Positions 21,332 to 34,068 of a stretch of DNA of 64,000 bases are shown piece by piece. Positions within the stretch are counted from its first letter, which is position 1. Each line of letters begins with the position of its first letter. Under the pieces are notes generated by a model. The model did not search any database. It had not been told where the DNA came from and saw nothing but the letters and a program-made list of their open reading frames with translations. The stretch is from Carposina sasakii. Its lineage: Eukaryota; Arthropoda; Insecta; Lepidoptera; Carposinidae. The position numbers and the translations under genes are program-made. The stretch lies in contig CP053149.1 in NCBI GenBank assembly GCA_014607495.2, positions 16,008,120-16,072,119 of the forward strand, given 5' to 3'.

Positions 21332-21545
21332 CCTGTGCTGATGCGGGGCTTCACTAGAATACATCAGCTGCATTTCCTTCCGTGCATGTCGTAAGAGTAG
21401 ACTAAAGAAGGCACTCAGGCGCGTTCTCTCAGACGATGAGCTATGGCAACTGATAACTCATATTTTTACATCTGTTCTCGCTATTCGTGATCCTGTAGTT
21501 TTTGGCTATCTATTTTTGGGGACACAGCCTCGTGTAATAAAGAAT
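21332..21545 (-). repeat. Family A dispersed repeat
   Basis: Starts 'gtgctgatgcggggcttcac', continues 'cttccgtgcatgtcgtaagagt' and 'cgttctctcagacgatgag', and reaches 'cgtgatcctgtagttttt'. This is nearly the full family length, about 210 bp, inverted relative to 51520-51722. Confidence 0.75.
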
Positions 21546-22159
21546 TAATTATTAAAATTATTAAAAAAAAGAGCTTTTGGCCATCATTTCCTAAGAGTGG
21601 TTCAAAAAAAAAATGCGATTTAAAAGAGCCACGTTCTATAAAACAATGAAAATAATTGTAATTAAGTACTAATTACTGACAGCTAGGTGACCATTAAAAC
21701 ATTTCATACCTACCCTAAAGATAAGTGCAGTAAGTGGATACGCAAAATTTATGCATTCTAAAAGGAAAGCTGCGTACACCGCGGTGATCCAGTAACGACG
21801 AGAAGCATCGCCCACTCGCGTTTCCCGCACGATCACGACTCGCAAACTACACTATAAATCTAAGGTAACCTCGCGGGATAGTGCGTTTCAACAAAATACT
21901 TCCTTTGAATGATGGCGCTAGTTGCTGTTCACATGACTACGTTGTCTGTGTAACTGCGTTCAGGAAATTTTAGTTCCGAAACCATGCACGGGAGCTATGC
22001 TTTGAAAGGGACTTTAGTACTTTCGATCATTAAGACTGAAACGCCATTAAGGGATTATGCTAAGCTTTCCTTAAAGCTAAAACTTGAATATCTAAAATGT
22101 GGAGAAATTAAGAGATAAATGAAGCCAATTTTATCTTTTAATTTACTTAGCTTACTAGA

Positions 22160-22365
22160 GAGAGATCAAGATTTTTTTTTTTATGATAATACTCGTAGCT
22201 CCATCATCAGATCAGCTCTATGTCATAATAATATTGCATTGTCATCCGAGTTATACATGCATGCAAAATTTCGGCCTAATCAGAAACCGAGAAGTGGATC
22301 AAATTTAACTTGCAAGATTTGGTTACAGACAACGGGACAGGTGAAACTAAATAAAAGCTAATAAA
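22160..22365 (+). repeat. Dispersed repeat ending aaataaaagct
   Basis: The segment 'catcagatcagctctatgtc', 'gcattgtcatccgagttatac', 'gaaaccgagaagtggatcaa' and 'caggtgaaactaaataaaagc' is a recurrent lepidopteran non-coding repeat in my knowledge. It has the look of a LINE or SINE 3' end. Its open frame (22119-22361) has no protein-domain signal. Confidence 0.5.
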
Positions 22366-22456
22366 AAAACACGGAATATTATGTTCTACTGTCGGGGTGG
22401 AATCAATTCCAAAATATGCATATTTTCATATTACAAGATGATATATTATTAGTTTT

Positions 22457-22712
22457 GCCGCGTGGTGCCGGCAGAATAGAATTCGTACCACCCCGTGTCT
22501 GCCCGTGGGTATCGTACGAGGCGATTAAGGGTTTCCAGGAGGTGGGCAGCAGCACCTCCCGTGTTGACAACATAGTCCAAAATACAAACTGCGGTCTGCA
22601 ACCCGCCTGCCCAGCGTGGTGACTATGGGCAAATACCCCCCATGGCAGTCTTGTGGCGTGCCCTGGGGGAGGCCTACGTCCAGCAGCGGACTGTAATAGG
22701 CTGATGATGATT
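22457..22712 (+). mobile_element. RTE-type LINE 3' end
   Basis: A near copy of 14516-14778, from 'gccgcgtggtgccggcagaa' to 'ggcctacgtccagcagcgga' and 'ctgatgatgattgatgat', which is the (GAT)n tail. Confidence 0.8.
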
Positions 22713-23134
22713 GATGATATTATTAGTTATTATAGTGTCTCAGCAGCTTATTACGCTTTATAACAGTTTGCAAGGTTCGTGTAGCCAGAATTAAAAGTAA
22801 ACGTGACACTCGTAAGAGCAAATACATATTGCAATTTCTATGTCTCTGCTAAAACCTTGTGTAAACTTGCCTAGATTTTTATCATTTCTTGTTTAGTTAT
22901 GGTTTAGTGCTTTAGTGCGATAGTTTATAAAACATTTTCTTATTTATGTTTTTAACATCTGTACGTTAGTTTATGACATGAAATTTATTACATGAACCTA
23001 TGTAAGTAGTAATAAATTTGAAGTTCAATATTAATGTACATTTTGGACTGCCAGCAGAGCTAGGCTCGAGATGGGTAAACGGTGCTGCGAAAATAGGGAT
23101 CATGGAAAAATATATATGTATACATACACTGGTC

Positions 23135-23285
23135 TGTTCCCGAAATGGTGTACCAACAACACAAGGATCATAAAAGAGATGCCACAGCCAAGTTTGGCAT
23201 AGCAGGGACATATGTAAATTACCGGTGACAAGTTACTAGCTAATGGAATAATAGAACCTGGAAGAATTCCTGAGTTCCTTAGACT
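23135..23285 (+). repeat. Family A dispersed repeat, partial
   Basis: 'gttcccgaaatggtgtacc', 'ggatcataaaagagatgcc', 'ccggtgacaagttactagct' and 'gaattcctgagttccttag' follow the family A pattern. Just downstream at 23340-23390 a Helitron-like piece ('gttttttctgcagtccacgcg') follows. Confidence 0.65.
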
Positions 23286-24221
23286 ATTAATTGAGATTTG
23301 GTACACACAGGTAGTCTGGAGCCCGAAAAAACATTTTTTCCCCAAAAATGTTGGCGTTTTGTTTTTTCTGCAGTCCACGCGGACGGAGTCAGATATACTA
23401 AAAGTTTTATCATATTATCTTCCATAGTGACATGGCCGCTACCACGCAAGCAGGAACTCGCTAGTAGATCAGTGTACGGCATTATCATTAAGTACGAGTA
23501 TCACAATATTGCGTGTGGGCAATAAACCCAACGTACATAGTTTGTATCACAAAAGAGATAAGAGTTCATGTGTGTTCTAGGATTTTAGATGATAATGATG
23601 ACTACATAAAAGATTTTTGTACAAAAATATACTTTGATGTCTAAACTAAACATTGGGAGGATCAACTTTTTCTTTCTGAATACTCTGTTTTCAGGATGCT
23701 GAGAACGTTTTTCGCATGTTTTTTTTTCTTTTTCCCGATAAGGCAGATCAATTGATTTGTCGTCTCGTTCTCAGGCATTTTTCGGATGTTTTTTTGCTTT
23801 GTCCCGATCGGAAGTTTGTTGCACTATTTATATCCTAAATTGTTAAGCTACACTCTAAAATTACGCAAGGTAATCGATGAATTCATTGTTATAAAGATGA
23901 AAAGTGAAAGTGTAAGCTGTCTCACGATCGTCATCTCGAGCCAGGAGATTAATTATTATGGGAAGATTAATATTAATAGTGCAAGTGGTTTCACTGTCTC
24001 CATAAACTAAGCTTTCGGCCTATCTAAGAAGGAGTTGGATCACTCTGTTATCTGTGGCTTTAAAACGCCACTATTAAGTGAAATCATTATTATGAACCAT
24101 GTTTGGATTCAGTTTATAATGTGGAAAACTTAATCTATCTGAAAAGCCTCTTTATAGATCCAAATATAAATTTATTGCAAATAAATTGTGTTCTTTGTAG
24201 CCTCTGATGGATGGAGAGCCT

Positions 24222-24366
24222 TTGCCCGCGACTTCGTCCGCGTGAACTACAGAATGTAGCCTATGTCCTTCCCCGTAACCCCGACTATAAGTATGCATAA
24301 TTTCAAGAAGATTGGTTAAGTGAACAAACAAACAAACTTACTTTCGTATTTACAGTATTAGTTGAG
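24222..24366 (-). mobile_element. Helitron-like fragment
   Basis: The plus strand shows 'cccgcgacttcgtccgcgtga', 'gtagcctatgtcctt', then 'cttactttcgtatttac' and 'agtattagttgaga', i.e. the inverse of a Helitron of the 30767-31285 type. Borders are degraded. Confidence 0.55.
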
Positions 24367-24566
24367 ATATCTAATTAATGGGTATGGTAGGCCATAATGT
24401 ACATTTTATGACCCCGAGGAAAGAGAGAAGGTGAGAGTGGTTGTTGGGAATAATCTGGTCGGAATTGTGCAGACGAGGTGGTGATTGAAAGAGATTTACT
24501 GGCCAAGCCTTAGAATTGAGTCCTATATCTTCACTGTGTGCTGGTAGCAACTGGACTCTGGGTATA

Positions 24567-24740
24567 GATTCATCATCTTCATCAGCTTATTGCAGCCAGT
24601 GTTGGATGTAGGCCTCCCCTAGAGCACGCCACAAGGCTCGATCTCACGTTTTTAAGTCATCGGTCCATCTGGCCGGAGAGCGTCCAACGCTACGCTTGTC
24701 GAGGTGCGGTCTCCACCGTCCATCGGTTCTACGAAAGATG
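24567..24740 (-). mobile_element. RTE-type LINE 3' end
   Basis: 'catcatcttcatcagcttattgcagccagtgttggatgtaggcctcccctagagc' continues into 'ccatctggccggagagcgtcc', the inverse of the RTE 'R-W-T-D' region and 3' end. It is truncated and mutated. Confidence 0.65.
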
Positions 24741-27700
24741 TATAGATTATCATTAAAGTTGGTCATTCAATAGGCATATTATCTATTTTTTATATCTTTA
24801 ATTATTTTATGACTAGTCGTTGCAAAACAGACAAGTATACACGCGTTGATGATATTTGGTAAAAGTTGCGGAAATTCTTATGCAAGCTTATTGCATCTTC
24901 TAAATGTTATAGGATAGGCTTCAAGTTAATCTTTTGTAATTAGCGTGGACATGAAAACTTTACAGCTGTTTGATGTGGCCAGTTCTTATCTAGCGTTTAA
25001 TTATAATGTTCTTCACCTTAGCCGCAGGCGTCAAGCGTTTAGCAGTAAAGTCTGACTTTCCACGTTATTTAGGATCGATGTTAAATTTATTTACTGGCTT
25101 ATCAATTTTATTGGAACCTTTAGTGGCAGGCATAGGAATATTTCTAGCTACTCGATAGGTTACTGCCACTAGTCTGATTTAGTTTTAGTGACTCGTTCTT
25201 CGGGTAGTCATATCTTGATTCCTTATCCGTTCCGTTTAATTAAAGTTACAGTACATATCAGCACTCTTTCATCCAATCACGTGTGACGTCTTGATATTTA
25301 CTCCCAGGGGGTTTACCATCATCGAGTCCCCGAGCATTATGCAGCATCTCTCTTCCAAGATGAAAATCTCCTGCTTTAGGAGCAGCAACCTACCTCAAGC
25401 TTGACAATTTAACTCTTATTGAATTGTATCAGGCGTCACTATTCGGAAGTTCAAATCTCTTTTGTTAGTTAGTTGGTTCGGTAGATAGAACTAACATGGA
25501 AAACTAATCCTGATGATGCCACGGGTGTTGGCGAAACATATGTCGATTAAAATTTTAATTGGTTTTCGGATTAGCAGCTATGTATTTATGGTTGCATGCT
25601 AGGTGCTTGGATCTGGCTTCTCGTTGCGACTGTAGTGTCTTGTGTTCGTGATCATGAGTAGGCAGATCCGAGGGTCAGCGGAGGGTATAGGGCCCGGTGG
25701 TGGGCGATCCCTCAATAGAAATTTAACTCTTACTGAATACTATAGATCTACTTCGTCTACGTCTTTCAATGCGTCAACGCGACTTTGTCTGTGAACACGC
25801 ACGTGCTAATAATCTAATCTTTGCTTTGCGTTATCTCCGGGGATATCGTTGTAAATCTCGAATGTTTTACTTTATCTTATCGCCGAAGAATATTTTACAG
25901 CAAAAATCAGGATTGTTCTAGACTCATGCCATAATTTCCTTATTTACTAGTTTTATCTTGGGTTATATGCAGTTTTTCGTCACTGTAACGTGCCCTTTAT
26001 TTATTAGACTTTGAAGTACCTAACCAATGTTTAAATTTTTTGGGTGATGACTGATGAGGCAAGTTGCAGGCTCAATCAGCTACTTTAGCTTCCACTTTGT
26101 TGTCGCCTTTGCCAGTGGACTTGGACAAAGTACCTAATAATGTTTCATGATCAATAGCGTTTAGCTATTAGAAGACGATGCAGAACTTCTATGCAGAGCA
26201 ATATTTCTTCTATAGCGTCCTGTGCCTATTCATCGACCTATCCTAAACACACTTGATAAAAAAATTCTACTTGCATGGCATCCAACCGCCATACCAAAGC
26301 AAGTGGAACGCAATGTGTTTCCCTTTCATTGGCAGCCGTTGATTACACCGCCAAGGCCGTTTTTTGCTTGCATACGTATGCACAATAAACACCTACTGGC
26401 TGACGTGTATTCTACGTTTTTTACTATAGATAACCGATTTACTGTGCGACGTAGATACGCAGTTTTTATGAATAAATATCTTTGTGAGTGATATACGAGT
26501 CAGATTTACGCGCGGTAGTACGGTTTCTTCATTTTTACTATGTTTCCTGCTATAAGGTATCTTATAGATTTTTCAGAGACGTTCATTTATTATATTTTGG
26601 GATTGAATAACATACTGATAACTGTCGCATCTGATAAAAAGAGCATTGTCCACGAGTGGTGAGTGCTCATTCTCTAGTTTTCTAGGTGTCAAAATTGTAC
26701 CAATCGATATGCCGTTACATTAAATGAATCTGAGTGTCACACAAAACAGACGAATTTTACTGTTTCCATCTTGCGCTTATTTCGAAAAAGCACAGATCAG
26801 CTTCCTATCTCGTCCGCTTATTTCACATTTCTTACCTTAACAGAAAGTTGTGTTTAATAAATCGCAATCATCAAGTCTCGGGTTCTAGGTAATCTACGCC
26901 AAAAAAAAACTGGCTTTAGTCGAAATATGTTTAGCAAAAGAATAAAATTATTCATCACTTACAATATAGAATTCTTGCTTTAATTTGACCAAATCGGAAG
27001 TTTGAATGCCCAAAACAATGTTTGCCCCCTACTTTACCCTCTAACTCCTTGAGTTTGTGGACTAATCGATAAGACTTGACACCTCGCCAGGGCCAGCCTC
27101 TGGAGACCCTGGGTACGCCCAGGGTCGTTACCTTCGACCGTATCGACCTGGGTTTCTAATTTATTGCTTCCAAGCACTTACGAGTAGTCCACAATTAATT
27201 GGTATATCGCACTCTCAAACAGATCTGAAGCGTCACTTCTGCGTGGTACATCTATCTTGTGGTATATACCTTACATGGTCTTATTAGTAGCAATCCGTCC
27301 TAATCCGAGTGTATACCAACCTTAAACTCAAACTTTTCCAAATAAAATGTTACACCTCAAGAGTAAAGTAATTTCGTCTTGACATAACGCTAATTAATAT
27401 ACCTAAGGTTATATTTATGACTGGCTAAAGAGTCCTAATTTTTTGGCCAAATATATTGTTCCCTGTAGAAACCGTAGCATATGTCCTTTGTTACTAATCT
27501 ACCTGTATACCAAATACTATTCAAGTGAACGTAGGTAGAGCAACCAACCAATGACATTGTAGGGTGATACGGCGTGATATAATAAATCGCACAAGGTGAT
27601 TGCTTGACTGTTTAACGTTAACGCGAACGAGTTCGACTTGCAAACTCACACTCAGCGTGCCGTTCAATCAGATTGTTATAAAGAAGCAGAGCCGCTAGAT

Positions 27701-29252
27701 AGTTATTTTCGCATTCACAATAACAGTGTGGATAGTAACGAGTATTCGTAACAACAAAAACAATTTGTTTTCGATACAATAACCGGAGAAAACCCAAGTT
27801 TTACGGGGTGCTAAATTAATTTCTTTTGTTGGCTCTGTCAGTGAAATTTACAATTCCCCGCTGAGGAGATAGTTTTACGATTGACTACGTATTTTTATGT
27901 CTCACGTCCATACAGCAATAATTGATTATACAATTTTCTAGAAAGTTTCTGGTTGTGATGTAAAAATTAACTGCAATACCCCGACTTATTTAGTAGAGTA
28001 TGGTAATAGTAAATTAAATATTAATCGAATTGGCAGAGAACTTCGCTTCGGTATTGAAGTGTCTAACATTGGCGCTAATGTTTATGTAATTCTAACCAAG
28101 TGTATGTATTTTTTATTTAGTTCCATGGAAATCCTTTGATCTTAGTTACTGAAACGATCTTAAAATTCGCTTAAAATTAAAAGTTACGGCATTTCGCATT
28201 AAGAGGGAGCGACAAAAATTTTTGTAGATAGAGCTTCCTATATCTCGTCAACCATTGAAAAAATACTCCTAGATATGTCTGAGTGTACTCAAGGTAAACC
28301 ATTTAGAATACGAGCAACAATTTAGAATATTCACTAGATAAGGAGAGGAGACATCAGATATTGCGATGTCAAAAGTAAAGCGTTACCTTTTTACAATTGA
28401 TTAGTTTGTTTTCCTAATGTACATATTTACAAACAAATATGTTTACAGTAGCTATATTACAAATATTATGTTAATACAGCAGCGTCGAGACCCGAGCCAA
28501 AACACTCAATTTTTGCCAATTACAGAGGGACAGACTGCAAAAAAGATACGGCGCCACTGTCTACGCCGATTTTTTTCATTTACTACGAATAGATGCAAAA
28601 GTTGGCTACTGCCAATATGGTGTGGTACTTATCTTGTGACAAATTAGTATAGTGCACGTTTGAGGATTTCGTCGCTGGCTTCAGTGATACATTGTAAGGG
28701 TGTTTCGTCCCAGAATATCCGATCAATATGCATTAACTCGTGTTGTGGTTGTATTTAAATTAATACAGATATATTACCTTTAGAGTCACTTTACACTGCA
28801 ATTGATTCATTCATATAGAGCCATAACATGAAATCATTGTATTTTTATATTTCTAGTATTATACTTTTACCCTATAAATGTGCACCTAAGTTTATGTATC
28901 GATTTTATTAGCGAAAAACATACAAAGTACAAGTTCGTTGATCCGGTATCTTATTACTCATTTGAATATATTCTGAGTTATATTAGAGTCTTAGTACAGA
29001 CGAAGACACCAGTTTATAAACGTGAATAAAATATGAATTTAATTTGTTATCATATCATTATGATGTAGACCATCTCCCAGGGTAATATCACCGATCAGAC
29101 ATCACCTCAATTAAAACAGTCTAAAGTCATCTCATTTCGTCATTTAATGCAAGATTAAATTCAATAACTCCACTCCCAAAGCAAAAAATTTGATTAGCGA
29201 AAACTATAGCAAAAAAATATTGTTCAAATCTCATTCCATTTGTGTAACGAAT
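24741..29252 (+). other. Putative SUCO intron: no gene or clear repeat recognised
   Basis: About 4.5 kb without a supported feature. The open frame at 26222-26491 (89 codons) has no motif I recognise. The sequence at 25500-25720 has the irregular composition of old repeat DNA but matches nothing else here. Confidence 0.4.
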
Positions 29253-30077
29253 ATTAATAAAAACCAAACTTGTCCGTATAATTTTCAAGATCTTCAAGCA
29301 AATAAATCACCGGCAATTAAGAATGAGAGCATACATAACTAGAGATCTAATAATACATGCCTCAGACAGAGCTCATTCTATAGTTTGCACATGATGATTA
29401 TCTGTTTACTTTAGATGATACTGTAGATGATTGTACAAAGGTTGATGACTTGAATGTCTAACGGCGGCGTCGGCGGCGTCTCTAGGCGTGTCGCATTGGC
29501 ATTGTTTTACTAGTCTATTTGGCAATAGGAGCACCTTGTTACTATTAGTGTGGAAGCATGGACTTAAAAAAGGACTTCCATAAAAAAATGAGGCAAAAAG
29601 AATTTATAATTCTATGCAAAATATTTATTTATTCAAAAATCCTCTGAACCAAAAACGTGTGTAAAAGTTATTGTTTACTCTGACGATTGCTAATGAGTAA
29701 TAACAGAGTTGACTCGATTCCTGAACCGGCTGTAAAATTATACGGAATCCTAGGTATGCGGGTCAGATGCGCGCTTGTCCAATTTTTTCTTGTATTTATA
29801 CTAAACACTGTAACTGAAATTATATTGACACAGTCGAGTACAACAAGATCTCGTTTTGTTCGTTTATTGCGTCTTGTTTCTTTGTAAATTAACGTGTTAT
29901 TGTTTCCAAGAAATCGGTACACAATACACGTTGTGATGTATTTCATACTTCAGAATGTGTTTCTTAACAAATGTTCGAAAACATGTCGTGAACTCTAAAA
30001 GCGAGAATGTATCCATTGTGAAAGCGAGATGCCGCTATAGACTTTGTAGACTAACATCTTGCTTCCACAATGTAATT

Positions 30078-30275
30078 GTGCTGATGCGGGGCTTCACTAG
30101 AATACATCAGCTGCAACTTCCGTGCATGTAGTAAGAGTCGACTAAGGTACTCGGCCATTCACTTCAGGCGATAAACTAGCAACTTGTCATTGACCATTTA
30201 CGTCTGTCCCCGCCATGATAAACGTGGCTGTTGGATCTCCTTTACGATCCTGCAGTACTGGCTGCCACAGACGTG
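30078..30275 (-). repeat. Family A dispersed repeat (in duplication copy 1)
   Basis: Runs from 'gtgctgatgcggggcttcac' to 'gatcctgcagtactggctgccaca'. It is full-length relative to 51520-51722 and inverted. An identical partner is at 32116-32313. Confidence 0.8.
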
Positions 30276-30766
30276 TGTATATGTCGTGGCCATATTGTTA
30301 AATTAATTATTTCATGAAATGGTCGAGCATTTCATGAAGTGGTCGCATTTCATGAAGTGGCCAATTCAATTTGACCAGATCGTTAAATCGTCTACATTTC
30401 ACGATTTTGTCATTCACGTTTGGCCAAATCGTATTAACAGGATGTCCATAAAATCCGAATGTGGTAAGAGCTTATATAAATAATATATACCGTACACCAT
30501 ATATAAGTATACCATAAGGTATGATGGTATGATTTTTTTTGCTATTATTTATGTGATATTTTCACAATATAATATTTAAAAACATAAAAGACTTTACAAA
30601 AGCGATTCGCATCTGGCACATCGCCGGACGCTGCCTGGGCACGCTCGCTCCGCTCGCTCGGCTCGTGCGTCATTTGTCATAGTCTAACCTAACCTAACCT
30701 ATCGTAATCTAAGGTTTTTGTTTAACAATATTATTATAAACCACCATTAAGTCTAATATACATACA

Positions 30767-31285
30767 CTAGTGGACGCCCGCGACTTCGTCCGCGTGGACT
30801 GCAGAAAAAAACAAACTTTTATCTTTATAAAAAGTATAAAATAGGTATAACCTTGGTCTTATCTTCAATTCAACCCCTATTTCACCCCCAAACTGGTAAA
30901 AATTTCAAAATGCTAGAACAAACGATTTTTTGTTTCTTATGACGTGATATTTGACGAACTTGCATACTAACTTTCAACCCTTATTTCACCCCTTAGCTGG
31001 TCGAAATTTCAAAAATGCTAGAACAAATGTTTAATGATTTCTTATCAAGTGCTTAAATATAAAGTTTCATGGTTATATCTTTTAAAATTAAGAAATCCCA
31101 TACAAACTTTCAACCTCTATTTCAACCCCTTCATCCCTTTTTTTCGAAATAAAAAGTAGCCTATGTTCTGTCTCAGGGTCTAAAGATTGTCTGTACCAAA
31201 TTTCATCAAAATCGGTTGCGAGGTTTAAGCGGGAAAGCGTAACAGACAGACAGAGTTACTTTCGCATTTATAATATTAGTTGGGA
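30767..31285 (-). mobile_element. Non-autonomous Helitron, 519 bp
   Basis: In the minus direction it begins TCCCAACTAATATTATAAA and ends 'gcgggcgtccactag'. Host A and T flank it exactly (A-TC...CTAG-T). Internal text includes 'accgattttgatgaaatttgg' on the minus strand. It shares its 5' part with 52826-53077. Confidence 0.9.
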
Positions 31286-32115
31286 TTAATAAAAACCAAA
31301 CTTGTCCGTATAATTTTCAAGATCTTCAAGCAAATAAATCACCGGCAATTAAGAATGAGAGCATACATAACTAGAGATCTAATAATACATGCCTCAGACA
31401 GAGCTCATTCCTCGTCTATAGTTTGCACATGATGATTATCTGTTTACTTTAGATGATACTGTAGATGATTGTACAAAGGTTGATGACTTGAATGTCTAAC
31501 GGCGGCGTCGGCGGCGTCTCTAGGCGTGTCGCATTGGCATTGTTTTACTAGTCTATTTGGCAATAGGAGCACCTTGTTACTATTAGTGTGGAAGCATGGA
31601 CTTAAAAAAGGACTTCCATAAAAAAATGAGGCAAAAAGAATTTATAATTCTATGCAAAATATTTATTTATTCAAAAATCCTCTGAACCAAAAACGTGTGT
31701 AAAAGTTATTGTTTACTCTGACGATTGCTAATGAGTAATAACAGAGTTGACTCGATTCCTGAACCGGCTGTAAAATTATACGGAATCCTAGGTATGCGGG
31801 TCAGATGCGCGCTTGTCCAATTTTTTCTTGTATTTATACTAAACACTGTAACTGAAATTATATTGACACAGTCGAGTACAACAAGATCTCGTTTTGTTCG
31901 TTTATTGCGTCTTGTTTCTTTGTAAATTAACGTGTTATTGTTTCCAAGAAATCGGTACACAATACACGTTGTGATGTATTTCATACTTCAGAATGTGTTT
32001 CTTAACAAATGTTCGAAAACATGTCGTGAACTCTAAAAGCGAGAATGTATCCATTGTGAAAGCGAGATGCCGCTATAGACTTTGTAGACTAACATCTTGC
32101 TTCCACAATGTAATT

Positions 32116-32313
32116 GTGCTGATGCGGGGCTTCACTAGAATACATCAGCTGCAACTTCCGTGCATGTAGTAAGAGTCGACTAAGGTACTCGGCCATTCAC
32201 TTCAGGCGATAAACTAGCAACTTGTCATTGACCATTTACGTCTGTCCCCGCCATGATAAACGTGGCTGTTGGATCTCCTTTACGATCCTGCAGTACTGGC
32301 TGCCACAGACGTG
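32116..32313 (-). repeat. Family A dispersed repeat (in duplication copy 2)
   Basis: Same sequence as 30078-30275, carried along by the large duplication. Confidence 0.8.
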
Positions 32314-32315
32314 TG

Positions 32316-33699
32316 TATATGTCGTGGCCATATTGTTAAATTAATTATTTCATGAAATGGTCGAGCATTTCATGAAGTGGTCGCATTTCATGAAGTGGCC
32401 AATTCAATTTGACCAGATCGTTAAATCGTCTACATTTCACGATTTTGTCATTCACGTTTGGCCAAATCGTATTAACAGGGTGTCCATAAAATCCGAATGT
32501 GGTAAGAGCTTATATAAATAATATATACCGTACACCATATATAAGTATACCATAAGGTATGATGGTATGATTTTTTTTGCTATTATTTATGTGATATTTT
32601 CACAATATAATATTTAAAAACATAAAAGACTTTACAAAAGCGATTCGCATCTGGCACATCGCCGGACGCTGCCTGGGCACGCTCGCTCCGCTCGCTCGGC
32701 TCGTGCGTCATTTGTCATAGTCTAACCTAACCTAACCTATCGTAATCTAAGGTTTTTGTTTAACAATATTATTATAAACCACCATTAAGTCTAATATACA
32801 TACACTAGTGGACGCCCGCGACTTCGTCCGCGTGGACTGCAGAAAAAAACAAACTTTTATCTTTATAAAAAGTATAAAATAGGTATAACCTTGGTCTTAT
32901 CTTCAATTCAACCCCTATTTCACCCCCAAACTGGTAAAAATTTCAAAATGCTAGAACAAACGATTTTTTGTTTCTTATGACGTGATATTTGACGAACTTG
33001 CATACTAACTTTCAACCCTTATTTCACCCCTTAGCTGGTCGAAATTTCAAAAATGCTAGAACAAATGTTTAATGATTTCTTATCAAGTGCTTAAATATAA
33101 AGTTTCATGGTTATATCTTTTAAAATTAAGAAATCCCATACAAACTTTCAACCTCTATTTCAACCCCTTCATCCCTTTTTTTCGAAATAAAAAGTAGCCT
33201 ATGTTCTGTCTCAGGGTCTAAAGATTGTCTGTACCAAATTTCATCAAAATCGGTTGCGAGGTTTAAGCGGGAAAGCGTAACAGACAGACAGACAGAGTTA
33301 CTTTCGCATTTATAATATTAGTTGGGATTAGTTGGGATTATACAATATAACACACTATCCGTGAACTTCTTCTGCATAGTCACCCTACTCTCTTTAATTT
33401 GTTTTATAACCTAAAAAGAAAAATCCGCCATCTTCACACATAAATAAAACGCGCGCAGCGCCTCTACCGGTGATTCATGTAACTATTTTACGATATGATC
33501 AATAATCTTGACCACTTCATGAAATGATCGGGCGTTTAGTTGCCCATATCGAGAAACGATTTTTAATCATCGATCTGCCCAAACCATATCATGATGTGGC
33601 CAATAGACAGTTGAACTTTTCATGAAATGCGACCATTTCATGAAATGCTCGACCATTTCATGAAATGATCAATTCTACGATATGGCCACGACATATACA
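32316..33699. mobile_element. DNA element with terminal inverted repeats rich in CATTTCATGAAATG palindromes
   Basis: The left arm begins 'tatatgtcgtggccatatt' and runs through three tandem palindromic units ('atttcatgaaatggtcg' type). The right arm (about 33520-33699) is the inverse, ending 'tatggccacgacatata'. The arms are about 140-180 bp. The 0.52-kb Helitron sits inside, so the original element was about 0.86 kb and non-coding. Copy 1 of the large duplication has only the left arm (30278-30420). Confidence 0.65.
32805..33327 (-). mobile_element. Non-autonomous Helitron, second copy
   Basis: Same element as 30767-31285 with a 4-bp longer 'gaca' run near 33290. It lies inside the TIR element 32316-33699. 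Confidence 0.88.
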
Positions 33700-33959
33700 T
33701 GTAATGTAAATTTATATGTCCTTTAGTATTTGCTTTATATTTCTGACTGTAAAGTGCATACAAAGATCTTCAGTTTATTCATAGTTATTTCAGTCCTTGT
33801 GAGTAATCCGTGGAAAATTGGGCGCTGTAAATCTCTTGTTTTATAATGAAGATCTTAAGTGTAGCGATGAGAGACGCGGCTTTTTGTCTGTATGAAAATA
33901 TACATAAGCTCTCAATGCATTACGTTCTAATTTAAAAATATATTTCATTATTTATTGTC

Positions 33960-34068
33960 ACCAACCCGCCTGCCTATCGTAGTGACTATGGGCAGTCTTG
34001 TGGCGTGCCCTGGGGGAGGCCTACGTCCAGCAGTGGACTGCAATAGACTGATGATGATGATGATGATT
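33960..34068 (+). mobile_element. RTE-type LINE 3' end with (GAT)n tail
   Basis: 'accaacccgcctgcctatcg' through 'gccctgggggaggcctacgtccagcagtggactgcaatagactga' and then (TGA)n. This is the last part of the subfamily seen at 14516 and 22457. Confidence 0.75.

Larger units (their letters stand above)
29253..31285 (+). repeat. Large tandem duplication, copy 1 (about 2.03 kb)
   Basis: It starts 'attaataaaaaccaaacttg' and ends at the Helitron terminus 'attagttggga'. It contains a family A copy (30078-30275), the left arm of a TIR element (30278-30420), a (CCTAA)3 run near 30686 and a Helitron (30767-31285). Compared by eye with copy 2, I found one substitution (aggatg against agggtg near 30440) and two small indels (6 bp near 29372, 4 bp near 31250). 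Short open frames at 29668-29946 and 29687-29887 are simply repeated in copy 2. Confidence 0.95.
31286..33330 (+). repeat. Large tandem duplication, copy 2
   Basis: Nearly identical to 29253-31285 and directly abutting it. It carries the same family A repeat (32116-32313), TIR arm (32316-32460), (CCTAA)3 run and Helitron (32805-33327). After the Helitron end a further 'gttgggatta' 10-mer is repeated (33331-33340). Only this copy is followed by the right arm of the TIR element. Confidence 0.95.

Noticed and set aside
26222..26491. 89-codon open frame as a host gene
   Set aside because: No recognised motif, no splice context and no repeat match. Could be chance in a long intron.
30686..30702. 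Telomere or telomeric retrotransposon
   Set aside because: Only three CCTAA units, inside a dispersed DNA element and duplicated with it.
29668..31984. Paired 92- and 66-codon frames repeated 2038 bp apart as a gene pair
   Set aside because: They recur only because the DNA is tandemly duplicated, and they overlap each other on opposite strands without any domain signal.
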